A stretch of DNA of 60,000 nt from Cryptomeria japonica. Taxonomy: Eukaryota > Streptophyta > Pinopsida > Cupressales > Cupressaceae. Both the position numbers and the translations under genes were made by a program. Under the pieces are notes generated by a model. The model worked only from the letters and a program-made list of their open reading frames with translations, was not told the DNA's origin and searched no databases. The DNA lies in assembly GCF_030272615.1 (NCBI RefSeq), contig NC_081405.1:570585095-570645094 (forward strand). Reading direction: 5' to 3'. Positions 20,511 to 32,999 of the stretch are shown piece by piece. Positions within the stretch are counted from its first letter, which is position 1; each line of letters begins with the position of its first letter.

Positions 20511-21969
20511 TGTAGACGTATAAAAATGACCATATTCCTAAATGAATATTTTATGTTCATTTCTCTATTTAATTAAATCCAATTTAATTAAATTATTCAC
20601 ATTCTTCTATTTAATTAAGTAAATCACTTAATTAAATTCACTATACCCATTTAATGAATAAATCATTTTATTCAATTAAATCCCCCTAGCCACTTTTAAT
20701 TAAATTCAAATTTAATTAAATAGTTATCCTAAATTGAATAAATCAAATTTATTTAATTCCAACCAAATTGAATGAAAATCAAATAATTCAATTAAATCCT
20801 ATTATCCTCCCCATCCACTTGCAAAATCCCAAACCCCTTCTTAACCCCTTCTAGAATATTCTAACCAATTCTAATTAACCTAAACCCCCTCTAAACTTTG
20901 TCACATCCCTAAGCAAAGGGAGGTCACTTCTCAAATAGCCCAAAGTCTTGGATAACCATTGAAGGTTTTCAACCTTCAACCACCAAAAACCCTAAAGTCT
21001 TTGAAAACCATTGAAGGCTTCCAACCTTCAACCACTTAATCCCCAAAGTCTCCAATAACCATTAATGGTTATTTCAAACCCTCCCACATGGTTAAAACAT
21101 TTGTTTTGACTCAACCTCTATCCAACCCAAGGGTCTCATCAGGTCATTAATGCTTTGACCATGATTATCTCTTAATTATTTGCACAAAGGTTTATCTTTG
21201 GATTAGATCTTAATTCATTGGGTAAACCTAACTTAGACTTGACCCTTAGCCTTTAGATAACCATGAGGTCTCCTCAGGCCTTTAATGCCTCCAACCTCTT
21301 CTTTCAACCCAATCTGGTGTGGACATTTGTCATCATTTCATTGGTGCCAATTGTGCACATGGATCCCCAACTTTCAAACCTGGCCCTTGATTAAACCTTT
21401 CAATCTTGACCATCCATTGCCCTGTTTATGCTATAAATAGAGCTCTCATTCCTCCATTCTCAACAATCATCTTTCAAATTTGAAGCATCACACTTATGTT
21501 CAAATTCTTTCAAGCTTTCTCATTTTATATATGCTCCTTATTTAGCCTCTTTTAGATCATAAATTAGACTAATATGCATGCTTAGATTACTTATTTACCA
21601 TTTTAGCTCAATCATAGACTAAATATAGTATGCTAGGATAATCTTCATACTAACCTCGTCATCTTATCATTTAATTTGTTGCATTTCTAGCATCTCATCT
21701 AGCTTATAACACATCTCATATTAAAAACAGTTAAAATCTCTCTCGTTCTCATATTTGCCATCCCTAAACCATTTTGCTCAATAATCTTAGAGCAAAACAT
21801 TGGTTTGAGGGACATTGTGAGATAGAGAACCATGGGACCCTCCTTGGGAAGCTGAGTAACGCATCGTTACTCCATAGCTTGCACCAAGAAGTCCTGTGTG
21901 TGTGTGTGGATTGGTATTTTATGTATTTTTCACATTTTAAATTCTAACAACCCACTTTTCCCACATACA
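20511..21969 (+). repeat. 3' LTR of copy B, 1,459 bp
   Basis: TGTAGACG to CACATACA. It differs from the LTR at 3,271 by about 10 substitutions and one extra TG in the short TG run near 21,899. Unlike the first LTR it is followed by unrelated AT-rich DNA (atatcaattt), so the tandem array ends here. Confidence 0.92.
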
Positions 21970-23237
21970 ATATCAATTTAGCCACCTTCTTTTAATTGTA
22001 ATATTTTCTTTTAGATTTTTTTTGTTAAACTTTAAAAGTATTCAATCTTATCATAATTTAACATATTATACATTTGCACCTTCTTATGAAAAATAGTAAT
22101 TACAAACATGGGAATACGTTTTAAGTAATAATGATATACAAATCACTTAATTTATTTTATGCCACCATTGAATTTAAATTTAAATTAATTATAAATTATT
22201 TAGAAGTATTTATAATAATTACAATTATAAATTATGTTGTAATTAAATTTATTATTAATAAATATAATTATAATTAGGATTAAAATTAGAATTATAAGAA
22301 GAGTTAGTGTTAGAATAAGGGTTAGCAGCAAAGGTTAGAATTGAGGTTCAAACTATTTCTAAAATTAAGGTTAGAGTTTTAGATTAAAGACTAGAAATAG
22401 AGTCAAGAAAAAAATAGGATTAAGATTGTATTTAATGTTATAATTAGGTGAAGTATTAGGGATACAATTCAAATTAACTTTAATATTACTATTAGGGTTA
22501 TGGTTACAACTAGAATTTAAACTGGGCTAGACATAAGACTAAAATTAAGGTTAGGGTTAAACTTAGATCAAAGGTTACAGGTTAAGGGTTTTAATATTTA
22601 GAATTCAAATAATAGAGATGAGTGCATTGTATAAAAATATCATGTTAAATTTTGAACTTATTAATTATTATTTTAAAAATTAGAATAATTATGCAATAAC
22701 TATAAATGTTTAATTAATAAAACACCTTCAACTTTGAATAGCAATTTGTTCACTACATACTACAATTGTGGGCACTCTCTACTACATAGTTGCAATACAT
22801 ATGCCTTGAAGAAATATATTACTTCAAATTATTGTTGAAACCCATGTCCAGATTGATATGTTATAACTCTTCTATTAAATAAACAATTTTTTACTAAAAA
22901 GGCAAGTACTCGCCCCTACGTGGCACTTGTTTTTTATTAGTACTTGTGAGTGCTTACTATTATTACAACCAGTTTAGTTTAATTGAGAGATATTAAATAT
23001 AAGTAGCTTTTTGTGACACTTTTACTAATACAAAGAAAAGTGGAAAAAATTAAATGATATGACATAATAAATTTTATTAGGAGGCAAGTATGAGGTGGAT
23101 ATAGTCATATTAAATTGGCTTACATAATTATAAATATAATAATTTGACGGTTTAAAATAATAATTAGTAAGTTAATATTATATTTAAGATATAAATAATT
23201 TTATATAAGATATAATTTTAACATTTTAATTTAATAA
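21970..23237. other. AT-rich spacer with degenerate TTAGGG-like stretch
   Basis: No gene. From about 22,262 to 22,600 the plus strand repeats variants of ggttagggtt, aattaaggtt and gttagagttt without fixed period. The rest is AT-rich low-complexity DNA. Confidence 0.5.
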
Positions 23238-23722
23238 GTGGAGCGGCCAAAGGAAATCTTGGGTTGGCTGGCTGTGGGCGAGTGGCAAGGAACCATTTTG
23301 GTTTGCTGGTCTCTGCGGTGGCACACCCTTTGGGCCCCCAGACTAACCATTTTGCGAAGGCCAACGCTGCCTATATTGGGTTATGCATGGCGAGCAAGGA
23401 GGAGATCAAACAGGTATGGCTGGAGAGTGATTCTCTTAACATCGTCAAATACATTATGGGATGTACAGTGCCTAGATGGACTATTTTAAACTTTATTAAA
23501 GATTGCCTTGAAATGATAGAGGACCTGGAGGATTTCAAGATCTTGCAAGTTTTCCAAGAAGGAAACGAACCAGCTGATCATTTGGCCATCTTGGCAGTGG
23601 GTAACATGGTAGTTAAATGGTGGAGTGGAGAGGAAACTTTCACGAAAACCCTGTGTGACCTGGCAACAAATGATGTCAAGATTTGTGGCCTTTCCAATGA
23701 AATTTATGATGAAATATTATGA
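23238..23722 (+). pseudogene. RNase H domain fragment of a LINE-type element
   Basis: One open frame matching the C-terminal RNase H domain found in many plant LINEs. It begins in SerGlyAlaAlaLysGlyAsn, where Asp is expected as the first catalytic residue, directly after AT-rich DNA. It continues through AsnHisPheAlaLysAlaAsnAla, LeuGluSerAspSerLeuAsn and GluProAlaAspHisLeuAla, and ends in TGA at 23,720. The 5' part of the element is missing. There is no proper start codon. Confidence 0.6.
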
Positions 23723-23989
23723 TGGGATGGGAGCCGTTGGGGTGGTTTTTTGAACTATTATTATTTTGAGAAGTGTTAGAACATTCAATTTGCCCTGTTT
23801 ATGGTTTTCTTTCCTCTTGGTTTTTGTGCAATCTCTTATTTGTTTGACCTTTAGAATGGGAGGTGAGAAGAATAGGTTTGAACCCACAAGCTATGATAAG
23901 TGAGAGAAGAACAAGGAGGTTTGGGAGGAAATTTTTAATGTCGGGATGGTTCATTTTTGGAGAGATGGCATGGTCATTCGGCCATTGTT

Positions 23990-25209
23990 ACGAAAAGCTT
24001 TGTTAAAGGGTAGAATAAGGGCGCGTTGACTGCCATTGGTGTGGAGTTTCAAGTTGATGAAAATCTAGTTGCCATTGTTATTGGTCTAGATATGAGAGGC
24101 AAAAATTTCTATAGAGACAGGAAGTCGAGTGAGGAGGCTATTGCTTCCTTTTGTGATAAGGAGAAGCAAAGACTGAGGGTTATGAAAATGGTGAACGATG
24201 GATATAACAGGAAAGAGTTGATTTCCCTCTGGGCCGAGATGGCAGAATTTATCATGAGGTACATCACCCTGGATGGTAGATATGCTAGTATTTTTTCCCA
24301 TCATTTTAATATCTTAAACAATTTTAGGCATGGTAAATTGATTTCCATTCCCTTTTATCTAGTTTTGTCCTTGGAGAGTAGTTTAGTTAAACATTTTGAA
24401 AACCAAGATAACCCTATGATTCATGAAGGGCTTATCTTGTTGATTATGGAATATGCCCAGGTGCATGAAGTGAAACTCTCCCCCAAGGATAAAACCCACA
24501 TTTCCTCTTCTAACCTTGATATGTAGTTGGTTTTTGATATAGAAATAGATGAGGATGACAGTGGTACACCCATGGACTGGCAGGATATCAAGGATATGAA
24601 GGACCCTGATTATAGACCAAAAATAGAAGAGGAGTTTATGGTGACCCCGGGAACTAACATTAGCAGGAAAATAAATACTCCAAGGTGGGCGGCTAGTAAG
24701 TTCAATCTAGCAGTAGGAAAATGCAAGACCTAGAGCCACTCACCAAAAAGAAATTAGAACTTACCAAATCTAGTGGGTCCAAAGTCCTGGACCACGAGAT
24801 TAGGTTGGATATCCCTATCAAGGTGGATGATGAGAAACAGGGGCGTGCGATTAAGGAAAATAAAGGTGAGATAATGGAGGAGAGGGTGATGGGAAATCTT
24901 CTATTGGAGGCTACCAGAAGTTAGGAGAATTGTTTGAAGTGGGTGGAAAAGGAAATTGGATCCCTAAAAGATGGGATTAAAGGAATTGTCGACACTTTCA
25001 CGGAATCCTCTGGGCCCAGTAAATCTGAGAAGATCGTGAGTATAATCCAAAAAATTTCTCAAGATGTGGAAACTATGAAGGTTAACTAAGTGCGCAAAAT
25101 TGAGAAGCTGGAATAGGATGTGAGTGAGATCAAGGAAAACTTGAACAATCTGGTTGAAATCAGTAGGCAGGCGATGAAAAACAGCATTGATGGTTTGGAA
25201 AAGATTTAA
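23990..25209 (+). pseudogene. Unrecognised element-associated protein, pseudogene
   Basis: A frame beginning about 23,960 reads HisSerAlaIleValThrLys, then is stopped (TAG near 24,011) and continues to 24,526 and 24,733 with another TAG at 24,524. A frameshift near 24,721 moves it to a second frame with a stop at 24,922 and more after 25,085. The N-terminal half is hydrophobic/helical. The C-terminal half is acidic and Lys-rich with heptad-like coiled coil (LysIleGluLysLeuGlu). I do not recognise the family. Its position behind an RNase H fragment and ahead of a LINE-like 3' tail suggests one old retroposed unit. Confidence 0.45.
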
Positions 25210-25439
25210 TTCCATGATGATTGATTATAGAACCAAGACCATCACCAGTGACCCTCCCATGGGAGATAAGAAGAAAGAGATTGCTTCAGAGGGTTGACAA
25301 AGTGCTGCTGGTGGGAAGATTAGTTTGGGTCCATGTACTAGAACTAGGAGCCGGAGCCAGGGTACATCTAGATTCATCATGGAGGACTTGGACAAGATTA
25401 ATAGAAGTATTATTCAGAAAAATACTAAATTGATGCACT

Positions 25440-25620
25440 CTTAGTTGAGTGCGTGGTCCTATTTTTTGGTTCAACTTTTTGTCTTTTGTTGTCGGTCTGT
25501 GTGGGGCTTATCCCCTATTCTGCTTTGTTTTTTAGTCTGGTTGGTTGCTAGCCTTGGTCTGTAATACTTTGGGTTTCAAGTCCTTGTAAAATATGTTTAT
25601 CTTTATCAAAAATATTTTAA
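25440..25620 (+). other. LINE-like 3' tail
   Basis: T/G-rich sequence ending tgtaatactttgggtttcaa, then ccttgtaaaatatg and tttatctttatcaaaaatat. This style of tail closes plant L1-type insertions, so it probably marks the 3' end of the unit starting at 23,238. AT-rich DNA without genes follows to 26,045. Confidence 0.4.
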
Positions 25621-26045
25621 TTTAATATTATTATAATTTATCATTATAAATATTTTAATCAATTATACTACAACTCTAGGTTTAATTAATTATTTTTTTA
25701 ATTTATAATTATTTGAAATTTTAAATAAAATGATAATTAACTAAAATTATTATAAATAAAATAATTAATTATAATTATAATTTTATACGATAATTAAATT
25801 ATAATTATAATCTTAGTTATTATTATTTATTATAATTGTAATTAAAATCAAAATCAAGATTAGATAATAATTGTTGTTATAAATATTCAATAATTAAATT
25901 ACAATACTAAAAAAGGCAAATATTAGTCACAACACTTATTTAATTTTATAAATTTCCAAATTTAAGTATTCATCAACTTATTCAAATCTATGCTCGTACA
26001 ATTACAATACCGTTTTATTTTAATTTGCATGATAGAATCGTATAT

Positions 26046-26529
26046 TTAAAAACAAGGTAGCACCTTGAGTACCACAGCAGAAAAAGTAGAAAGAATTACG
26101 ATAACAATAAATATCCAAACATATCCGTGTATTGTTGTCTCATACAATTCAATGTACTTCATAGCAGTAAAACCACTACTTGTAATATCAATTTCAATAA
26201 TTCTTTCCATGCACACTCTACACTCGATCCTCTCGTACTGTTTTTGGCTGATTTTCCATAAAGAATGGCGTTGTGCAGATAGGACAAGTATTGTGATCCT
26301 CAAGCCATGACCAAATACAGTGAGAATGAAAGATATGTCCGATCATACAAGGAATTTCCCGAACCTCTTCTCCCCAAATACAGTAAATCCCCCATGCGGC
26401 ATTTCAATAATTTGCTTGTATGAATACTTTGGTGGCTTCGATACGTAAATCCCCCATGCGGCATTCCAGGCTTTTACACCACTCTGCAAGTTCATATTCC
26501 CTGCAACCCAATTTCTTCTCCTCCTGCAT
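26046..26529 (-). pseudogene. RING-H2 gene copy 1, badly deleted
   Basis: Homologous to the copies at 42,618-43,352 and 56,850-57,401, same strand. The start codon (26,529) and first part (GluCysArgMetGlyAspLeuArgIle region) and the C-terminal tail are present. The middle is lost: the zinc-binding core before the second Cys pair is replaced by short duplicated pieces around 26,343-26,460 (cccccatgcggcatt occurs twice). The 3' part encodes a hydrophobic segment (TrpIlePheIleValIleValIle). It lacks the 30 bp at 42,741-42,770. The upstream flank to about 26,760 also matches copy 2, so the duplication was of genomic DNA. Confidence 0.7.
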
Positions 26530-26759
26530 TTGCATTTCTTCATTTAACTGGCTTTATCCAATTACCAATGAACTGATTTTCAATTTGGTATGCGAATTTG
26601 TGGAATGGGTTGCAGTTTTGTGAGAAAATGTAGTGAATGAAGCGTCAGCGATAGTTTCTTCTCGCGACTCCTCAAAACAGGTTAGCCGTTGATCCAAACA
26701 CTAGTTAATTTAGGCATAACTTTTCACTGCTTATCTTTATAAAGAGCTTGTAAATTTAT

Positions 26760-27690
26760 TATTAATTATTGTTTCGAAATATTTTTAAAATCAGAATTCT
26801 TAAAGTTAACTGATTTATTTTTAGATGTTTATTATTAATGATTATTTTAAATTATTATAAATTTATTTGATTTTTTTTAGTTTTGTTTTGAAGGCAGTCA
26901 TAAGAAAAGAAAATAATTTATCAACATTTATACTTGAAAATAATTTATCAACATTTATACAAGAGTTTAGAGTAATTAATAAGAAAATCATCTTCTAGTA
27001 TCTTCATAACTAATTTTAGAGTAAAATAATTTAGAAAAGTATAAAAATATTTTTTATGGATCATATTATTTTATTCATTATTTATGAAAATATAGGAATG
27101 AAAGAATTAAAAAAAATAATAGTGAATAAATTCTTTATGACTTATAAATAGGAGAGACATATAAATTGTTATTAAGAATAAAGTATAAAATTGAACACTT
27201 ATAAGTGAGAGTTTGTCTAATTATAGGGACAAAAATAAAATTATGGTTAACGTTTTCATTATTTGCAATTTTAAATTAGTTACTTGTATATAATCTTTGA
27301 TTTAAATCAAAATTAGAATTCACTTAATTTTATTTGTTTTGTACTAATTTTATTTTAATTTTAATTTCTTGTCCTAGGCACAAGAGTGATCATCCCATTG
27401 CCCTAATTCTTATCATAGATAGTACATGTCTTATTCTCAAATACAAATTTATATCATAAATACTCTTTATACCTTATTTTGTGTGAATTCCATAGCTCCT
27501 TTCGCAGCAACCTCCAATGATTTATCATCACCAAGCTAAATCTTGGATTTAAAACTTTCATCCTTTGTTGAAAACAACTTCTCATTCCCTTTCATATGGT
27601 TAGAGCATCTAGAATCTAGGTACCAAACATCTTTACTAGTATTTTTCACCTTTTACATAAAAAATAAATAGGTGATGAGGAGGATTTTCA
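26760..27690. other. AT-rich spacer
   Basis: No gene or clear repeat. There is a local direct repeat of about 23 bp (gaaaataatttatcaacatt) near 26,909-26,960. Confidence 0.4.
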
Positions 27691-28581
27691 CTATTTTCTT
27701 GAGCATAGTTAGTTAGCACTTTTACCTTCTTTCAATCTACATTCTCTTTCAAAGTGGCCATACTTATTACAATTGTAAAATTGAACATTTCTCTTATCAA
27801 ATCTACCTTTTCATCTTCCTCTGGAACCACTTGTTCCTCTTGAGCCACCTCTACCTCTGTTTCCTCTTCAAAAAATTTGGCTTTGCCTTTTACCTTGGAC
27901 TTGGTTGCTTGTGGTACTACTTTGTTGGGATCATCATTCTTTATGATTTGTAATTTAGAGGAAAATGATTTATCTACACCTTCAAAAGAATCTTTCAATC
28001 TTTCTTCTTGAGACATCAAAGATCCAACAAATTGATCAAAGTTAAGGGTTGTCAAATCCTTGTTTTCCTCAATGATTATGGCAATATGATTCCATCTGGG
28101 TGTCAAATATCTCAACACCTTTTTTTATCAAAACTTCATTGCTTATAGTTTCCCCAAGTGTAGCTATTTTATTGACCACATCTTTGACTCTGACAGAATA
28201 TTCGCTTATATTTTTAGCCTCTTGCATATTCAAATTCTCAAAATCTCTCTTCAATGTCTAGAGCTTGACAATTTTAACTTTATCACTACCTTGGTAAGCT
28301 TCTTTTAGAGTCTTCTAGGCATCCTAAGCTATCTTTGCTCTTGTAATTCTTGGAAATAAACTCTTATCAAGAGCTATTTGAATGTGAAATAAGGCTTGAG
28401 CATTCTTCTTCTTAGCCTCCTTCTTGGTTGTTCTATCATTAGTAGAAAGAGCATTCCAATACCTGATTCAACAATCTCCCATAAATCTTTCCTTGTCAAA
28501 AGGGTCATTATTTTGATGCACCAATAGTCATTACTCATTTCCATCAAATTCAAGGATAGGTAAGGAGTTAGAATTTGACAT
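27690..28581 (-). pseudogene. Ty1/copia gag remnant
   Basis: Minus strand: start codon at 28,581 with AsnSerLeuProIleLeuGluPheAspGly, a break near 28,533, then the UBN2-type gag region (ArgAspPheGluAsnLeu, ArgValLysAspValValAsn, LeuGlyGluThrIle at about 28,070-28,254, and a GluGluAsnLysAspLeuThr region to 27,900). A CX2CX4HX4C knuckle (PheTyrAsnCysAsnLysTyrGlyHisPhe) is at about 27,733-27,785 in another frame. At least three frame changes or stops. No pol follows, so it is truncated. Confidence 0.72.
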
Positions 28582-28636
28582 AATAAACTTTGGCAAAAAT
28601 TCTAACAGAAAAAAAAACTTCAATCCAAAATAAATA

Positions 28637-28653
28637 CTAGCTCTGATACCAAA
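28637..28653 (-). other. Primer-binding site of the copia remnant
   Basis: The minus strand reads TGGTATCAGAGCTAG, the initiator-Met tRNA primer site of plant copia elements, placed shortly before the gag start at 28,581. Its LTR should lie just to the right, but about 100 bp on it is interrupted by the LINE at 28,756. Confidence 0.75.
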
Positions 28654-29023
28654 TCTAGAATCTGAAAAACAACCTCTTCTCCTAATGTCAGATGATATAT
28701 TTAAAAGAAAAATAATAACAGAGATAAAAGAAACAAAAAAAAATAGAACACGCAGTTTTTTTTTTAAATTAAATATCGAGATACCAAAATAAGGAGAGTT
28801 TATACAAAAACAAGGATAGGAGGCAAAGCCTCAACTATTAACCAGTGGGATTATCCGATTGAAAAAAGACAACCTCCTACAAAAAAAATAGTTACAAGAG
28901 AGAGTATATACAGTGAACCATATACATCAACTAGAGGCTACTGGACACCTATTGCAGAATCTCATCCTGGTTTTCCATCCATGTTGTCCATCCTTGTGGC
29001 CCTTCCATCCACACCACCTTCTT

Positions 29024-32000
29024 CTACTCCAAGACCTGGGTAAACATTTTGAGCTTATCAAAGTAGGGACATCTGTTGTCCCTGAGTTCCTTGATCAGTT
29101 TCTTTAGAGCCTCATCGAATGCAGTCTGGTTCTCCGCAGTTCTAGCCCATTCAAAGCCATCCTTCATCTCATATATGAACATGGTTACCTGACCATCCCT
29201 GAGGAAATGCAACAGCTTCTCCCTCTCAACATTCATCAAAACACATACCCGCACAACACTTTTATAACGTGTGAGTTTCTTAAAAAACTCAGTAAGAGTC
29301 CTATCAGTACCTTGGAATTTTTCTTCATTTCTAAGCTTCCAAATAAACCAAAGTATGAAAGAAGAGAGAATTTGCCAAAATAGGTTAGCATCCTTCTTGA
29401 GGCCATGAATGAATCCAGCAATAATATCAAGAGTACAAACATGTTCAGTAATGGAAATTCCAAACATAAGCCAGACCTCTCTGGCAAAAATGCAATCAAA
29501 AAAGATGTGTTGCATAGTCTCAGGCTTCCTACATACAGAGGATAGGTCGAAGGCACCAATGTTATTCCTACTAGGTAGTCTATCCAACATTAGTTGCCAC
29601 CTGAAGTATTTCATTTTAGGGAGGATGGGGGACTTCCATAGTTTCTCAAATGTTTTCTGCTAAGCAGATGTATTAAGGTCAACATACCAGAGGGATTTAA
29701 TATGATCAATCACCATGGTATCATGAGTGAGTAGTTTGTAGATAGACTTGGCTTTGACCTTGGAGAGGAGGGAGCCATCCTTCCATCGAAATGAGAGGTA
29801 TCTATGAGTGTCTACATCAGTGTTCCTAGGAAGATCTAGACAAGCACAAGCATTTTTAATCATATTGTAGGTTCTCTTATGCGAGGCAGGGATGCCAAAC
29901 TTATTGCTAAGGTCCTCCCAGCTGATGAGATTATCATGTTCCAAGATGTCCATGAGGTATTTAATGCCTTTATTATACCGATTCCTAGTAGAGTAGCCTT
30001 GGGTTAAAGAGAGGGGTTTAGAGTTATGGTAGAGATTCCACCATATTGACGTTTCCCCATGCAGAGTATTATTATAGTCAATATTAGAGTTGGTAAAAAG
30101 TTTATGCACATGCTCCCAGGCTTTCCAGATGGATTTAAACACCCAAGTGCCTTGAACAAACACAGAGAATCCTCTTGCTATCAGATCACTAAAGGAGAGG
30201 GCTTTCCAAGATTTGGCAGACTTGGGGACGCCATTTTGTATGTTATTTCTGACAAGGATATTCAAGGGTTCTTGTCCTTCCAGGGCATGAAATATCCACT
30301 TGGCAGCCAGGGAAACTCCTTGCGTTCTGAGATCCTTATGTCCCAGCCCACCAAGTTTCTTAGCTATGTGGCACTAGAGCCATTTGACCGCATGGGCCTT
30401 TCTTTTACCCTTACCATCAGACCAAAGGAAGTGCCTGATAGATTTTTGGATTTGATAAACTTGGTAGTTACTGAACATCCAGACAGAGGAGTAGTACAAA
30501 CTATAGGAGGATAGGATTTTTTGGCAGACTTGGATCCTACTAGCCAGGGATAGAACCCTATTGTCCCATTTATTAAGTTTTTTGTCAATCTTTTCTTTGA
30601 CTGAAATCCACATATCCTTGAAAGAGGGAGAGATAGAAAAAGGGATACTGAGGTACCTGACTATTTTATTGGGTCCTCCCCATGAGTATCCAACCTGCTG
30701 AAGCCAGTCTGGTGGTTCCTCGTTCCACCCAAGCAGGATAGACTTCGAATTGGAGATACGAGCACTAGAGGCTCTGCCAAAGGTTGCAAGCTTTTGATTG
30801 AGGGAGTCAATGCTATGCCTAGAGAGCTCCAGGAAGAGCGCAGTGTCATCGACAAATTGTATGTTGACCAATTCAGAGTCATCTGGCATCTTAATGCCAT
30901 GAAATTTAGTGGATAGGGTATCATCTCTTAGGAGGTAAAGGAGGGCATCTGAGGAAATGACAAACAGAGCAGGGACAAGGGGAAAACCCTCTCTAATGGA
31001 TCTAGAAAGAGGAATAGACTGAGAAAGTGATCCATTAACTTCAACCAGGGTGGAGGCATCTTTGTGGAGAATTTGGATATATTTACAAAACTCGCTAGGG
31101 AAACCAAAGGCTTTGAGCATTATGAGGATGAAGTCCCATTCCACACTATCATAGGCCTTCTCAAAGTCTACAAGGAACATGGCAGTATCTTGATTTGAAG
31201 TTTTGGCCCATTCCATAGATTCCCAGCTAGTGACAAGCTTCTCCAAGATATACCTTCCTTTCATGAATCCTATTTGGGTAGAGAAGATGAACTTGGGAAG
31301 GATCTTCTCAAGGTGAGAGGCTAGGGCTTTGGCCAGGATTTTATAAGAAAAGTCGAGGAGATTAATTGGCCTCCAATTTTTTATGAGAGCTTTGTCCCCA
31401 TCTTTTGGGATAAGTTTAACAATTCCCCTATTGATGGACTCCCCAAGGGTGCCACTATCAAATGCTTTGGTGTATATGTCATAAAGGTCTTTGGTGACCC
31501 ACTCAATATTGGTTTTGTAAAACTCAGCAGGAAGTCCATCGGGGCCTGGGGCCTTATCATTCTTAAGGGCTTTAATGGCATCAACAATTTCTATCATAGA
31601 GATTTTGTTCTTGAGAGGACGAGCTTCAGCCTCGGAGATTCTTTTTTGGATAATGTTACTGCACCTATTTCTCGCCTCTTTTGAGGCTTCACTATCTTTC
31701 GAAGTAAAGAGGGTTTTATAAAACATTTCAAAAGCATCTTTGATCTCATTGATGTTCAAGAGTTCCTTATCCTCAACAATGATTTTGTCAAATTTTTCTC
31801 TATTTTGTTTTTGTTTAAGGAGATTGAAGAAGACTTTAGAGCCTTTATCTCCAAATTTGAGCCAATGATTACATGCCCTGATGAGGGCACCCTTGATTTT
31901 GACCTGTTGATGTTTCCTAAGAATGTCTCTAGCCTGAGCTACCCGTTTCGCCAGGATAGAGGAGGAAGGATGTAATTGTATTTCATGCTCCAAGGAGTGG

Positions 32001-32997
32001 AGCCGATTAGTGAGATTTTTTTCCACAAGCCTGAGATCCTTGGCTTTCTTCTGGCCTATAGTTTGCAATATTTTTTGCCAAGAGGAGACATTTCTGTTCC
32101 ACTTGAGGGTGTGGGATTAGGGATGTTGAGAGTTCATGTTGAAGAGTCTAACCATTTTAGGGCAGTTAGGGTATCCTTGTCATTTAACAGGGAGGTATTA
32201 AGGATAAACTTCTTATTGAGAGGATTGTTGTTAGGGATGGAGTTCCTAGTATTGATGACAATAATGATAGGGAAATGGTCAGATAAGGTTACTGGCAGAA
32301 TAGCAACCGAGTTCCCCAAGTGGTTAGGGGAGAAGGAGAAGAAATTTTTATTAATATAGAACCTGTCTAATCTAGAGTAAATTTGGTTGGGGCCTTGCTA
32401 AAAGTTGCACCAAGTGTACCATAGGAAAGATGATTTAGATTTGCTTCCCTCAAGGGGGTCAAATAGTTGCATGTGTTGTTTAAACCTATCCCAGTGAAGT
32501 TTCTCTTGGCACTTCCATTCGAAAGGGATGCCCCTGACCTTATCAGCTTGGTTTTCAATCATGTTAAAGTCTCCAGCCATGACCCAGGGGATACTTGGAA
32601 GGGGTGCCAGCCAATTCCAGAGGGACACTCTTTCCCTATGATCATTAGGTGCATATATAGAACATACCCCAAAACAAGAGCCTCAGATATCCAAGGAGGC
32701 CCAAGCCACTCTGTTACAAGGGGAGACACCCCTATCCCTAATGTGATTTGCCCACTTAGGGTTAATGAGGAGACCAACTCCACCCTTTCCCTTAGGATGA
32801 TTGGTGCATATTTTGATTGCATCTCTCCAAATAAAATCAAGCGTACTATCAAGGGAGAACTCAACAGATTTAAGCTCTTGAAGCATCAAGAAATCTAGAT
32901 GTTTATGACAATTCAAAAACCTCTTAATAACAAAATTTCTATCAGGTGACTCCAAGCCTCTAATATTCCATGAGATGTATTTCATGAGAAAAGGCAT
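29024..32997 (-). pseudogene. LINE ORF2: endonuclease and reverse transcriptase, broken
   Basis: ATG at 32,997. The AP-endonuclease domain (TrpAsnIleArgGly, LeuGlnGluLeu, GlyAspPheAsn, SerAspHisPhe) is in one frame to about 32,134 with stops at 32,683 and 32,398. A frameshift near 32,100 leads into the RT frame (32,068-29,024). This has ProGlyProAspGly, the GlnIleGlyPhe region, PheGluLysAlaTyrAsp, GluGlyPhePro and PheValAspAsp near 30,840. A C-terminal zf-RVT region (ArgLeuProSerArg, HisIlePhePheAspCys) ends the protein. Stops also occur at 30,374 and 29,660. RT catalytic Asp residues are retained. Confidence 0.88.
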
Positions 32998-32999
32998 TA

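Larger units (their letters stand above)
3271..21969 (+). mobile_element. Tat-lineage Ty3/gypsy LTR retrotransposon, copy B
   Basis: Complete LTR-to-LTR element of about 18.7 kb. Order on the plus strand: 5' LTR, primer-binding site, 2.9-kb leader with two box arrays, small ORF, gag, protease, G-patch linker, reverse transcriptase, RNase H, second RNase H, integrase, antisense plant mobile domain gene, second box array, polypurine tract, 3' LTR. Two successive RNase H-like domains and an extra antisense gene between pol and the 3' LTR are known traits of the plant Tat lineage; there is no chromodomain. The two LTRs differ by about 10 substitutions and one TG repeat unit, counted by eye. No target-site duplication can be assigned, because the left LTR is joined to internal sequence of another copy. 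Confidence 0.9.
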
